A stretch of 12,557 nucleotides of DNA from Hyphomicrobiales bacterium (GTDB taxonomy: Bacteria; Pseudomonadota; Alphaproteobacteria; Rhizobiales; Kaistiaceae): positions 1 to 12,557 of the forward strand of contig JAFKJZ010000168.1 of assembly GCA_017305815.1 (NCBI GenBank), given 5' to 3'. This document shows positions 6,192 through 12,557 of this stretch, in pieces; position 1 is the first letter of the stretch, and every line of letters starts with the position of its first letter. Both the position numbers and the translations under genes were made by a program. The notes beneath the pieces were generated by a model. The model was given only the letters and a program-made list of their open reading frames with translations, made no database searches and was not told where the DNA came from.

Positions 6192-7283
6192 ATGGCGATG
6201 GATGGTTTGGCGGCGAACAGCACGGTGAAGCAGTCCCCTGTGCGGGACAGGCAGCGCGACCGCGCGCTGATCCGCATCTGGCTCGGCGCCGTCATCGTGA
6301 TGGTCATCGCCATGATCGTCGTCGGCGGCGCCACGCGCCTGACCGGCTCGGGTCTCTCGATCACCGAGTGGAAGCCGATCCATGGTGTGATTCCGCCGAT
6401 CGGCGACGTCGAGTGGCAGGAAGAATTCGCCAAATACCAGCAGATTCCGCAATACGAGATCGTCAACAAGGGCATGACGGTCGACGAGTTCAAGCAGATC
6501 TTCTGGTGGGAATGGGGCCACCGCCTGCTCGGGCGCCTGGTCGGCGTCGTCTTCTTTGTACCTTTCGTCCTGCTCTGGGCCACCGGCCGGATCGAGCGCC
6601 GGCTGGTGCCGCGCCTGCTCGGCCTGTTCGCGCTCGGCGGCCTGCAGGGCGCCATCGGCTGGTGGATGGTCACCAGCGGCCTCGTGAACCGTATCAGCGT
6701 CAGTCAGTACCGGCTGGCGATCCATCTCACCATCGCCTGCTTCATCCTCGGCGCCGCCGTCTGGATCAGCCGCGGACTGGCGCCGGATCGCGGCGAGAAT
6801 CGCAAGGCCTCCGCGCCGCTCAAGGGCATGGCTACCTTCATGGTCGTGGTCGTCTTCCTGCAGATCTTCCTCGGCGGTCTCGTCGCCGGCCTGAAGGCGG
6901 GACTGACCTACAACACCTGGCCGCTGATGGCCGGCAATTTCATCCCGACTGGCGTCTATGACTACGATCCCAAGTGGCGGAGCGTGTTCGAGGACGCGAT
7001 GACGGTGCAGTTCGACCATCGCGTCGTCGCCTATCTGCTGTTTATCGCCGCGCTGATCCATGCCTTTCAGGCCTGGAAGCTGGTGCCCCGTTCGGCAGCG
7101 GCCCGGCGCGCCCGCCATCTGGCGCTGCTCGTCACCGCGCAGGCCGGCATCGGTATTGCAACCCTGATCGCCGTGGTGCCGCTCGACCTCGCCCTGCTGC
7201 ACCAGTTCGGCGCCGCTGTGGTGCTGTGGGCGGCTGTCTCGCACCGGCGCGCATTGAACGAGCCGACGCCCGTCACGGCATAG
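6192..7283 (+). CDS. ctaA: Haem A synthase (Cox15/CtaA family)
   Basis: An inner-membrane enzyme that oxidises the C8 methyl group of haem O to the formyl group of haem A, the cofactor of aa3-type cytochrome c oxidase. The 363-residue protein shows about eight membrane helices in two four-helix halves. The family signature GGATRLTGSGLSITEWKP is at 45-62. The four conserved haem-binding histidines are present in context: H110 (WWEWGHRLLGR), H178 (YRLAIHL), H276 (QFDHRVVAYL) and H337 (ALLHQFG). The long loop after helix 1 and the lack of a disulphide cysteine pair fit the alphaproteobacterial/mitochondrial Cox15 type rather than Bacillus CtaA. Start: GAGGTG (6182-6187) lies four bases before ATG 6192; ATG 6198 is a near alternative, and the frame upstream to 6015 looks non-coding. 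It is not beside other oxidase genes here. The gene ends just before a strong hairpin. Confidence 0.96.
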   Translation: MAMDGLAANSTVKQSPVRDRQRDRALIRIWLGAVIVMVIAMIVVGGATRLTGSGLSITEWKPIHGVIPPIGDVEWQEEFAKYQQIPQYEIVNKGMTVDEFKQIFWWEWGHRLLGRLVGVVFFVPFVLLWATGRIERRLVPRLLGLFALGGLQGAIGWWMVTSGLVNRISVSQYRLAIHLTIACFILGAAVWISRGLAPDRGENRKASAPLKGMATFMVVVVFLQIFLGGLVAGLKAGLTYNTWPLMAGNFIPTGVYDYDPKWRSVFEDAMTVQFDHRVVAYLLFIAALIHAFQAWKLVPRSAAARRARHLALLVTAQAGIGIATLIAVVPLDLALLHQFGAAVVLWAAVSHRRALNEPTPVTA

Positions 7284-7305
7284 GAACTTCTCGACCGAAG
7301 GAAAC

Positions 7306-7329
7306 GCGAGCGCCGGCTTCGGCGCTTGC
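7306..7329. terminator. Hairpin between convergent cox15 and hyuB, possible bidirectional terminator
   Basis: A 10-base-pair stem (GCGAGCGCCG at 7306-7315 with CGGCGCTTGC at 7320-7329, one G-T wobble) closes a four-base GCTT loop. It sits in the 57-base gap between the stop codons of cox15 and the HyuB gene and could stop transcription from both sides. Reading on the minus strand it is followed by a short T-rich run (GTTTCCTT); on the plus strand there is no T tract, so it is better placed as a terminator for the HyuB operon. Confidence 0.6.
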
Positions 7330-7340
7330 CACCCTTTGGC

Positions 7341-8915
7341 TTAAGCCCGCTTGCCCCAGCCGCCGCCCTGCGCCGTAGTGATACGGATGCTGTCTCCCGG
7401 CGCGACCGGAACCGCGCTTGCCACCGCATGGCGCTCGACGGAACCGTCCGTGCGCAGGATCTCGACCCGATTGGTGGTGCCCGCTTCGCCACCATTCAGG
7501 CCCCAGACGGGCTCGACGCTGCGGCTGAAGCCGGCCGTCATCACTGTCTCCGTGCCGCGCACCGCATATTCCGACACGATGCCCTTGCCGCCGTGGTGCA
7601 GGCCGTCGCCACCCGGTTCGTCGTTCAGCGACAGGCGGCGATAGTCGAGCCCGTAGCGGGCCTCGGCGATTTCGACCGGGCAGTTGTAGGTGTCGCCGTG
7701 ACCGGCCGAGAACTGCGCGTTGATGCCGTCGCGGGTCGCCGTCGCGCCCCAGCCGCCGACCTGTGGCTCGACCAGGGTGAAGCGGCGACCATGGGCCGGA
7801 TGCCGGCCGGCGACGACGATGGAGCAGATCGAGGCGAAATGGCCGGCCGGCATGCGCTCGGGGGACGCCTCGGCCAGGCCGCGCCACAGCATGTCGTAGA
7901 GGCGCACGCGGGTTTCGAAATAGTAGCCCTGCGGCGCCGGCGGGCGCGGATCGAAGATCGAGCCTTCGCGGGTCAACACTTCCAGCGGGCGGAACGATCC
8001 GGCATTGCAGACCATGTCGGGCGCCGTCGCCATCTTGAAGATCAGCTGGCAGGCGATGATCGCGCCGTCGCGGCTCAGATTGTTCGGCTTGGCGCTTTCG
8101 TCCGGCGCGTCGCGCAGATCGACGATGAAGCGATCTTCGGTGATCTCGATCGCGGCGAGCCAGAGCGAGCCATCGTCCAGCCGTTCCTCGACCTGCAGCC
8201 GCCCCTTCGGCAGCAGCGCCAGCCCCTGCCGCGACCGCGCCTCGGCATAGGCGAACATCCCCGCGATGGCGTTTTCGACGGTTGCCGCGCCATAGGAATC
8301 GACAAGGCGCTCGACCCGCTCGGCGCCCTTGCGGACGCTGGCGATCGAGGCCCAGAGATCGCCTTCAAGGAGATCGGGCAGGCGTGAATTCGCCTTGAGG
8401 ATGGCGAAGACCGGCTTGATCGGCTTGCCCGCCTCGAAGAGCTTCACCGCCGGCAGCCGCAGGCCCTCGGCGAAGATGTCGCGCGCCTCGGTCCACATCG
8501 ACCCGGGCACGGCGCCGCCGAGATCGCTCCAGTGACCGACATTCGCGGTCCAGGCGACAAGGCGCCCCTCGGCGAAGACCGGCATCGCCAGCACGACATC
8601 GTTCAGATGCGTCACGCCGCCGAAATAGGGATCGTTGGTGGCGAAGACATCGCCGGGCTGGATGTCGTCGGGCGAGGTGAGGGCGATGATCGCCTTCACC
8701 GCCTTGTCGAGCATGCCGACGAAGGTCGGGATGCCCGCGCCCGAACTGACCAGTTCGCCGCGCGCGTCGGTGATGCCGGTGCCGACATCGAGCACTTCGT
8801 AGATGATCGGGCTCATCGCCGCCTTGCGCAGCACGGCGAACATTTCGTCCGCCGCCGCCGACAGCGACGAGGCGATGACGTCGAGCGTGAAGGGATCGTC
8901 GACGTCGGCGCTCAT
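7341..8915 (-). CDS. Hydantoinase B/oxoprolinase family subunit (HyuB-like)
   Basis: A 524-residue HyuB-family protein. HyuB proteins are normally one half of ATP-dependent hydantoinases, 5-oxoprolinases or acetone/acetophenone carboxylases, working with a HyuA partner that holds the ATP site. The family start FTLDVIASSLSAAADEMFAVL (9-29), the signature NDPYFGGVTHLND (95-107) and the Gly/His-rich GGDGLHHGGKG (435-445) are present, and the length is normal, so the subunit looks intact. No HyuA gene is in the window: upstream is an M24 peptidase, downstream the convergent haem A synthase. ATG 8915 has GAGG seven bases upstream (8923-8926); ATG 8921 would overlap the peptidase stop by four bases but sits only one base after that GAGG. 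Either way the two genes are translationally linked. Substrate unknown; hydantoins, 5-oxoproline or a related cyclic amide are possible. Confidence 0.9.
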   Translation of the reverse strand: MSADVDDPFTLDVIASSLSAAADEMFAVLRKAAMSPIIYEVLDVGTGITDARGELVSSGAGIPTFVGMLDKAVKAIIALTSPDDIQPGDVFATNDPYFGGVTHLNDVVLAMPVFAEGRLVAWTANVGHWSDLGGAVPGSMWTEARDIFAEGLRLPAVKLFEAGKPIKPVFAILKANSRLPDLLEGDLWASIASVRKGAERVERLVDSYGAATVENAIAGMFAYAEARSRQGLALLPKGRLQVEERLDDGSLWLAAIEITEDRFIVDLRDAPDESAKPNNLSRDGAIIACQLIFKMATAPDMVCNAGSFRPLEVLTREGSIFDPRPPAPQGYYFETRVRLYDMLWRGLAEASPERMPAGHFASICSIVVAGRHPAHGRRFTLVEPQVGGWGATATRDGINAQFSAGHGDTYNCPVEIAEARYGLDYRRLSLNDEPGGDGLHHGGKGIVSEYAVRGTETVMTAGFSRSVEPVWGLNGGEAGTTNRVEILRTDGSVERHAVASAVPVAPGDSIRITTAQGGGWGKRA

Positions 8916-8917
8916 GC

Positions 8918-10012
8918 TCATGCCTCGGCTGGCGCGACGAAGACGTCGCGCGACAGGCGGCTGACGATGCGCGGGCCATCGGCCTCGAGGATGACGATCT
9001 CCTCCAGGCGAATGCCGAACTTGCCCTGCAGGTAGATGCCGGGCTCGATCGAGAACACCATGCCTTCCTCCAGGATCGTGTCGCTCGTCGAGGTCAGATA
9101 GGGCGGTTCATGCCTTTCGAGACCCAGGCCGTGGCCGGTGCGGTGGGTGAAATAGGGGCCATAGCCCGCCGCCGTGATCACACCGCGCGCGGCCGCGTCG
9201 ACCTCGCGGGCGGCGACGCCGGGACGCGCCGCGGCGCAGGCCGCCTGCACGGCCGCTTCGACCACTGCATGGACCTTCAGATATTCCTCGCTCGGCGTGC
9301 CGACGAAGGCCATACGGGTCAGGTCGCTCGAGAACGAACCGGAGCGGGCGCCGATATCCATGACGATGGCGTCGCCGACCGCCACCGGCTGGTCGCCCGT
9401 CGCATAGTGCGGGAAAGCGCCATTGCCGCCGGCGCCGACGATGGTGAAGAGCGGCGTGGCGCCGGCTTCCTCGAACACGGCGCGCGCCGCGTCGGCAATC
9501 TCGCGTTCGGTGACGCCCGGCCGGATCGCCGCGAAGGCGGCTTCCATGGCGCGGTCGTCGATCTCGGCGTTGCGCAGGATTTCGGCCTTCTCGGCCTCAT
9601 CCTTGGAAAGACGCATCCGGCCGACGCTCTCGGCGGCAAACGCCGTCTTGGGCTGGCCGAGCGCTTCGATCACGAGCAGCGCGAAATCGGCGCGCATCGT
9701 CTCGTCGACCTGCACCAGCTTGGTGCCTTTCTCGATGCCGAGCGACTGGATCAGCGCGGCCAGTGCCGTCTGCGGACCGGTGGCGTCGGACCAGGTGAAG
9801 AAGGGCAGGTCGGTCTGCCGCCGCATCTCGTCGGCGTTCAGTTCCGGCATCAGGATGGCGGCGCCGGCCGGCGTTGCGATCAGCAGGCAGGGGCGCTCGT
9901 CGGCATGCGGATGGACGTCGGCGATATAGGCCATATGCGGGCCCGGTCCGAGCGCCACCGCGTCGACGCCGTTCTGGCGCAGCATGGATTGGAGGGTGGC
10001 AAGCCGTGTCAT
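8918..10012 (-). CDS. M24 family metallopeptidase (Xaa-Pro dipeptidase/aminopeptidase-like)
   Basis: A 364-residue pita-bread-fold protein: a creatinase N-like domain (about 1-130), then the M24 catalytic domain. All five dimetal ligands are visible, counted from ATG 10012: D219 (VMDIGAR), D230 (SSDLTR), H294 (RTGHGLG), E323 (SIEPGIY) and E337 (RLEEIV), plus a conserved FPHY (200-203). Intact ligands argue for a true metallopeptidase cleaving Xaa-Pro or related dipeptides in the cytosol, not a metal-free creatinase. Start ATG 10012 follows GGGAGA (10018-10023) at five bases; ATG 10027 upstream lacks such a site. The end meets the HyuB gene in an ATGA overlap or a two-base gap, so they form an operon and probably act in one degradation pathway, for example of proline- or pyroglutamate-containing compounds. 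That role is inference; the family call is firm. Confidence 0.93.
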   Translation of the reverse strand: MTRLATLQSMLRQNGVDAVALGPGPHMAYIADVHPHADERPCLLIATPAGAAILMPELNADEMRRQTDLPFFTWSDATGPQTALAALIQSLGIEKGTKLVQVDETMRADFALLVIEALGQPKTAFAAESVGRMRLSKDEAEKAEILRNAEIDDRAMEAAFAAIRPGVTEREIADAARAVFEEAGATPLFTIVGAGGNGAFPHYATGDQPVAVGDAIVMDIGARSGSFSSDLTRMAFVGTPSEEYLKVHAVVEAAVQAACAAARPGVAAREVDAAARGVITAAGYGPYFTHRTGHGLGLERHEPPYLTSTSDTILEEGMVFSIEPGIYLQGKFGIRLEEIVILEADGPRIVSRLSRDVFVAPAEA

Positions 10013-10145
10013 TGTCGTCTCCCGCATGAAGTTTCACTATTGGTAAAAACTATGCGAAGCAGGGTCAACCGGCGATCGCCGACGCTTGCGAAGCCGGCGC
10101 GATTGCGGCATTGGCTATTGAAGGCTGATCCCCAGCAGGGTCATG
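10013..10145. promoter_or_regulatory. Divergent promoter region, M24-hyuB operon / waaC
   Basis: This 133-base gap must start both the peptidase operon and waaC. On the minus strand TTGACC (10063-10068) is a good -35 core, but the best -10 at 17 bases, TACCAA (10040-10045), is poor. The stretch 10031-10055 is AT-rich and contains ATAGT twice. For waaC the visible signal is AGGG at 10137-10140. No operator is evident. Confidence 0.35.
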
Positions 10146-11189
10146 ATGCGCGTTCTTCTCGTCAAACTGTCGTCGCTCGGCGATGTCGTCCACACCTATC
10201 CGGCGGTGACGGACGCTGCGCGTGCGATTTCCGGCCTTGAGCTGGATTGGGTCGTCGACGAGACCTTTGCGCCGCTCGCGCGCCTTCATCCGTCGGTGCG
10301 AAACGTCATTGCGTTGCCGATCCGCCGGATGAAGAAGAAGCCGCGCGAGACCTTCGCCGAGATGAAGGACGCCGTCGGCATGCTTCGGGGCGGCGGCTAC
10401 GACCTTCTCATCGATGCCCAGGGCCTGATGAAGAGCGCGCTCGTCGGCGTGTTTTCCGGCGTGACCCCACGCCACGGCTTCGCCAAGGGTAGCGCCCGCG
10501 AGGCCATGGCGACGTGGTTCTACCAGGTCGGGCACGACATCCCCGAGACCGAGCACATGGCGACGCGCATCCGCAAGCTGTTCGCGCAGTCGCTCGGCTA
10601 TCCGATGCCGACGACGGCGGCGGATGCGGGCCTGGTGCCGGATTTCGCCAATACCGGCATCCGCCCGCGCAGCGGCGACGGCGTCGTGCTGATCCACGGC
10701 ACCAGCTGGGCTACCAAGACCTGGACCGTCGAGGGCTGGCGTGGCGTCGCCGAACGCTGCGGCGCGGCCGGGCTTGGCGTGAAGCTGTTCGCCCATGGCG
10801 CGACCGAGACCGAGCGCGCCGGCAGGATCGCCGCCGACATGCCGAATGTCGAGCAGGTGCCCGCGGGCGGGCTGGAGAGCATCATCCCGGTGATCGCCAA
10901 TGCGGCCGGCGTCGTCACCGTCGATACCGGCCTCGGCCACCTCGCCGCAGCCTTCGGCATCCCGACGATCGGCCTCTACGGCCCGACCAATCCCGGGCTG
11001 ACAGGCCTTGTCGGGCCGGATGTCGAGGAGTTCCTGTCGACGCGAGACTGTGCGCCGTGCGAGCAGGCGCGCTGCCGGATCAAGCCGGATTTCGGCGAGG
11101 GGCCGCCCTGCATGGCCGACCAGGCGCCGGATCGCGTCTGGAACGCCCTCGCGCGGCGTCTGCGGCTCGCCTCACTCGGCGGCGTCTGA
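10146..11189 (+). CDS. waaC: Lipopolysaccharide heptosyltransferase I
   Basis: A 347-residue GT9-family GT-B enzyme that transfers L-glycero-D-manno-heptose from ADP-heptose to Kdo on lipid A at the inner face of the cytoplasmic membrane. The N-terminus MRVLLVKLSSLGDVVHTYPA is the classic WaaC start, with the proposed catalytic Asp13. YDLLIDAQGLMKSALV (85-100) and the phosphate-binding TSWATKTW (186-193) match WaaC rather than WaaF. The ADP-heptose site DTGLGHLAAAFGIPTIGLYGPTNP lies at 260-283. A C-terminal cysteine set (C302, C305, C310, C322) is usual in this family. ATG 10146 is preferred because AGGG ends five bases before it; ATG 10143 would add one Met. It faces an AGE-hldE operon and overlaps the AGE gene end by 18 bases, so the donor-sugar and transferase genes of inner-core synthesis lie together. 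Confidence 0.94.
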   Translation: MRVLLVKLSSLGDVVHTYPAVTDAARAISGLELDWVVDETFAPLARLHPSVRNVIALPIRRMKKKPRETFAEMKDAVGMLRGGGYDLLIDAQGLMKSALVGVFSGVTPRHGFAKGSAREAMATWFYQVGHDIPETEHMATRIRKLFAQSLGYPMPTTAADAGLVPDFANTGIRPRSGDGVVLIHGTSWATKTWTVEGWRGVAERCGAAGLGVKLFAHGATETERAGRIAADMPNVEQVPAGGLESIIPVIANAAGVVTVDTGLGHLAAAFGIPTIGLYGPTNPGLTGLVGPDVEEFLSTRDCAPCEQARCRIKPDFGEGPPCMADQAPDRVWNALARRLRLASLGGV

Positions 11190-12314
11190 CCCGAAGGCCT
11201 GGTCGGCTTCGAAGATCGCGCCCATCATGTGATAGAGCGTCGACGCCGGCATGTGGTCGACGAGCGGCGTGCCGTCGGCATCGATCCGATCCATCCAGCC
11301 GCCTTCGAGCGAGTCCGGCGCGAAGGTCAGCAGGCTCGCCATCAGATGATCGGCCATTTGGGCGGCGCCGGGGTGGCCGGCGGCGGTCGCCGTCACCAGC
11401 GCCTTGACACCCTCTGCGTGCGGCCAGGAGCGGAAGCTCGGGATCAACACGCTGCCGCTGTCGGTCACCGCATCGACGATCAGGCCGGTCGCCTGGTCAA
11501 GACCGTTGTCGATACCAAACATCAGCAGCGCGTCGGTTACCGATTCTGACACGACGCCGCCGAGACGGCGATACTCGCCGAACAGCCAGTACCATTCGAA
11601 CTGGTGGCCGGGCTCGACGCGATTCTCGCCGCGCGGCTGCAGCGGCTTCCAGTCTGACAAGAAATCCTCGAGCAGCGCGCCACTCTCGGGATCGATCAGC
11701 CTTTCGAGCGCCAGCGTCACCAGCGCCTCGGCGCGGGCGAAGTCACGCGCCCGTCCTGTCGTCTCGTAAAGGGCCAGCACGGCTTCCAGCAGATGCATGT
11801 GCGGGTTCTGGCGACGGGTTGGGTCGATCGACGGCGCTGCGTCGAGAAAACCGCCATGCGGCGCCGCCAGCACGACGTCGATCTCCGCGAGCGTTTCGTC
11901 GGCCAGCCGGATCGCATGCGGATCACCGGTCAGGCGATGGCTCCAGGCGAGCGCGTAGAGGATGAAGGCATGGGCGTAGAGGTCGCGAACCCGGCTCGCC
12001 GGCCTTCCGTCGGCGTCGATGGAAAAGATCCAGCCGGGATGGCCGTCGCCGCGATGATAGAGCCGTTCGACATTGGCGAGGCAGGTGACGACCGCCTCGT
12101 CGGCGCCCTTGTGCCAGCCCTTGAGGCTGGCGCGCGAGAAGGTGGCGATCTGGCGGGCCTGCACCATCAACCGGCTGGCGGGCAGGGCGATCGGCCGGCG
12201 CTCGAAATCGAGGCGCTCATGGAACAGGCCGCGCTTCTCGTCGAAACCGGCACCGGCCCAGAGCGGCAGCGCGGACTCGATCGCCCAGGCCTTGGCGTAG
12301 GCGAGGCTCTTCAT
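11172..12314 (-). CDS. AGE-family sugar 2-epimerase/aldose-ketose isomerase
   Basis: A 380-residue (alpha/alpha)6-barrel protein of the N-acylglucosamine 2-epimerase family, which also holds YihS-type mannose/fructose isomerases and cellobiose epimerases. Family motifs in order: SRLMVQARQI (47-56), RDLYAHAFILYAL (110-122), NPHMHLLEA (170-178), EPGHQFEWYWL (234-244), SWPHAEG (296-302) and STLYHMMGAI (358-367). The histidines of EPGH (H237) and LYH (H362) match the positions of the two catalytic histidines in AGE/YihS enzymes, so it should be active. There is no signal peptide. Substrate is uncertain; mannose or glucose to fructose isomerisation is as likely as N-acylglucosamine epimerisation. 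Its ATG overlaps the hldE stop (ATGA, 12311-12314), so it is co-translated with an ADP-heptose enzyme, suggesting a link to LPS core sugar supply. The last 18 bases overlap waaC convergently. Confidence 0.88.
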   Translation of the reverse strand: MKSLAYAKAWAIESALPLWAGAGFDEKRGLFHERLDFERRPIALPASRLMVQARQIATFSRASLKGWHKGADEAVVTCLANVERLYHRGDGHPGWIFSIDADGRPASRVRDLYAHAFILYALAWSHRLTGDPHAIRLADETLAEIDVVLAAPHGGFLDAAPSIDPTRRQNPHMHLLEAVLALYETTGRARDFARAEALVTLALERLIDPESGALLEDFLSDWKPLQPRGENRVEPGHQFEWYWLFGEYRRLGGVVSESVTDALLMFGIDNGLDQATGLIVDAVTDSGSVLIPSFRSWPHAEGVKALVTATAAGHPGAAQMADHLMASLLTFAPDSLEGGWMDRIDADGTPLVDHMPASTLYHMMGAIFEADQAFGSDAAE

Positions 12315-12557
12315 GACCGTGCCGATGCGACGAGGGCGCTCGTGGAGCGTCCGGCGATCAGATTGGCCAGCACGACCTTGCCGCCGCGCGCCTTGACGAA
12401 ATCGCCGCCGACGACCTGGTCCTCGCGATAGTCGGCGCCCTTGACCAGCACGTCCGGCTTGATCGCCTGGATGGCTTCGAGCGGCGTGTCCTCGTCGAAC
12501 AGGATGACAAGGTCGACGGCGCGCAGGGCGCCCATGACGCGGGCCCGCGCCTGCGCG
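12311..12557 (-). CDS. hldE: D-glycero-beta-D-manno-heptose 1-phosphate adenylyltransferase, C-terminal part (HldE/RfaE, cut by window edge)
   Basis: The open frame continues upstream past the window edge, so the ATG at 12535 is an internal Met and only the last 81 or so residues are seen. They match the C-terminus of the HldE adenylyltransferase domain: VDLVILFDEDTPLEAI, then PDVLVKGADY, VVGGDFV and the closing GRSTSALV, equivalent to the ST motif that ends E. coli HldE. This domain joins AMP to heptose 1-phosphate to make ADP-heptose, the donor for WaaC. Whether the gene is the fused kinase-adenylyltransferase or a stand-alone adenylyltransferase cannot be told because the HxGH motif and any kinase domain are outside the window. 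Its stop overlaps the AGE start by four bases. Confidence 0.93.
   Translation of the reverse strand, partial: AQARARVMGALRAVDLVILFDEDTPLEAIQAIKPDVLVKGADYREDQVVGGDFVKARGGKVVLANLIAGRSTSALVASARS

Noticed and set aside
5943..7244. Long open frame (433 codons) on the minus strand opposite cox15
   Set aside because: The predicted protein is rich in His, Arg, Gln and Asp with no domain pattern. Cox15 on the other strand has all family motifs, so this is a GC-driven shadow frame.
7326..8387. Open frame of 353 codons on the plus strand opposite hyuB
   Set aside because: Shadow of the HyuB coding frame with no recognisable motif.
8918..10012. Creatinase rather than peptidase
   Set aside because: Creatinases share the fold but lack the metal ligands; all five M24 ligands are present here.
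10040..10068. Sigma-70 promoter for the M24-hyuB operon
   Set aside because: The TTGACC -35 is good, but the -10 at the right distance matches only three of six bases; not strong enough for a separate feature.
9110..10240. Open frame of 376 codons on the plus strand across the M24 gene and its promoter
   Set aside because: It is antisense to a peptidase with intact metal ligands and runs through the divergent promoter and the waaC start; no family resemblance.
12311..12535. Stand-alone 74-residue gene starting at ATG 12535
   Set aside because: The frame stays open to the window edge and upstream residues continue the HldE alignment, so the Met is internal.

Overview
This 12.6-kb window is GC-rich, densely coding chromosomal DNA, most likely from an alphaproteobacterium of the Hyphomicrobiales (Rhizobiales) type. 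Three things point there: a Cox15-type haem A synthase beside a DUF2842 membrane protein, rhizobial-style exopolysaccharide genes, and TTAA-type elements resembling CtrA sites in the main divergent promoter. The species call is inference. I see no tRNA, rRNA, CRISPR array, insertion sequence or phage gene, and the longest non-coding stretch is about 215 bases.

Layout. (1) About 1-5780 is one end of a surface-polysaccharide locus. On the minus strand, a short lipoprotein export protein (OPX) is followed by a family 4 glycosyltransferase that runs off the left edge. Divergent from them is a Wzz/GumC-type co-polymerase with a cytoplasmic domain that looks like a dead BY-kinase. Next come a FemAB/CelD-like GNAT acyltransferase (minus) and, divergent from it, a NodB-type polysaccharide deacetylase (plus). 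(2) About 5761-7283 is respiratory housekeeping: DUF2842 (minus) and the haem A synthase cox15/ctaA (plus), sharing a divergent promoter region. (3) About 7341-10012 (minus) is a tight two-gene catabolic operon: an M24 metallopeptidase, then a hydantoinase B/oxoprolinase-type subunit with no visible HyuA partner. (4) About 10146-12557 is LPS inner-core biosynthesis: heptosyltransferase I (waaC, plus), and convergent to it the 3' end of the ADP-heptose synthase gene (hldE) followed by an AGE-family sugar epimerase/isomerase overlapping it by 4 bases.

The polysaccharide genes should act together. The glycosyltransferase builds the repeat unit, the co-polymerase sets chain length and bridges to the OPX protein for export, and the acyltransferase and deacetylase probably modify the glycan. 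HldE and WaaC make and transfer heptose to lipid A-Kdo; the AGE enzyme's place in that pathway is unknown. The most unusual points are the apparently inactivated BY-kinase domain, the HyuB-M24 pair without HyuA, the AGE enzyme coupled to hldE, the CtrA-like promoter elements, and three convergent gene pairs whose ends abut or overlap. I found no clear evidence for a wholly new multigene system.
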